Below are positions 63,786-64,000 of a stretch of 64,000 nt of DNA, piece after piece. Under the pieces are notes generated by a model. The model was not told the DNA's origin. It did no database searches and was given only the letters and a program-made list of their open reading frames with translations. Source of the DNA: Atrichornis clamosus. Its lineage: Eukaryota > Chordata > Aves > Passeriformes > Menuridae. A program made the translations under genes and the position numbers. The stretch spans positions 24,383-88,382 of the forward strand of contig WBMZ01011913.1 of NCBI GenBank assembly GCA_013400975.1, in the 5' to 3' direction. Positions within the stretch are counted from its first letter, which is position 1. Each line of letters opens with the position of its first letter.

Positions 63786-64000
63786 AGCACTTACTGAGCT
63801 TGCAGCCCGGTGAGGTTGCAGCGTCGGCGTGCGCTGTGTCTGGACAGGGAGCGCCTCTCTCTGAGGCCGCTGGCAGGGGAGCGCGCCCGACACCGCCGCG
63901 GGACTTAGTGACCAGCGGCCGGGCCGCGCTCGCTGCGGGCGCCCGCGGCAGCGGCCCCGGCCAAGGCTGGGGAGGGCGCGCCCCCTGCCGGCCCCGCCGC
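63786..64000. promoter_or_regulatory. CpG island, truncated by the window edge
   Basis: Base composition changes sharply in the last ~215 bases. By hand count there are about 29 CpG dinucleotides here, while most 200-bp stretches elsewhere have only a few. The sequence holds GC-box-like runs (GGGGAGGGCG, GGCCCCGCC) and alternating CG/GC tracts, and has no obvious TATA box. In birds such islands usually mark promoters. The position, at least 14 kb downstream of a CHN2 internal exon, argues for an alternative CHN2 promoter giving a shorter chimaerin, or for an antisense or noncoding transcript. CHN2 is known to produce a shorter isoform (beta1) from an internal start, but I cannot tell whether this is that promoter. 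No transcription start, exon or start codon can be placed from what is visible. Confidence 0.8.
63978..63995 (-). promoter_or_regulatory. CTCF-like motif in the CpG island
   Basis: The + strand reads GCGCCCCCTGCCGGCC. The first ten bases equal the reverse complement of the CTCF core (CAGGGGGCGC), and the following six match the usual GTGGCC at four positions. In a GC-rich island such a match can arise by chance, so this is a sequence match only. Confidence 0.3.

Noticed and set aside
63600..63893. 97-codon minus-strand ORF running out of the CpG island
   Set aside because: Its first codon is GTG, not ATG, it has no recognisable domain, and GC-rich sequence keeps frames open by chance.

Overview
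This window is vertebrate nuclear DNA, almost certainly from a bird and probably a non-galliform one. It is AT-rich and CpG-poor. Several CR1 LINE copies carry the short tandem 3' ends typical of birds, and two LTR fragments belong to a family with a TGTTGTGGTTTAACCCC terminus that I associate with neoavian genomes. There are no bacterial-style operons. The many ORFs of 60-168 codons are chance or repeat-derived, not genes.

The only protein-coding sequence I can support is two short exons on the + strand of CHN2 (beta2-chimaerin, a diacylglycerol-responsive Rac GTPase-activating protein). The first is at 42021-42059 (39 nt) and encodes DAEEYQPPIWKSY. The second is at 49347-49402 (56 nt) and encodes (L)[18 protein letters not shown]. 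The intervening intron is 7,287 bp, both acceptors and donors are canonical, and the reading phases join exactly (1, 1, 0). The residues match beta2-chimaerin and not its paralogue alpha2-chimaerin. The exon for the N-terminal residues and the exon starting the SH2 domain were not found, so the window appears to lie inside the CHN2 locus.

Layout: 1-42020 is upstream intron. It holds a tail-to-tail CR1 pair (about 21.1-22.8 kb, including degenerate reverse transcriptase), a 5-N assembly gap next to a 160-bp T/G tract (24.2 kb), a truncated LTR (25.7-26.1 kb), a possible CR1 scrap (32.3 kb) and a 0.7-kb CR1 3' end (36.4-37.1 kb). The 42060-49346 intron holds a (TTG)8 microsatellite, a CR1 fragment and an ancient L2-like LINE remnant. 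From 49403 onward is downstream intron with an apparently full-length solo LTR (56.2-56.8 kb) and an old CR1 fragment (58.5-58.9 kb). The last ~210 bp are an abrupt CpG island that runs off the edge.

The most interesting unexplained item is that CpG island inside a gene body. It is a good candidate for an alternative CHN2 promoter or an antisense promoter. I found no evidence for an undescribed multi-gene system.
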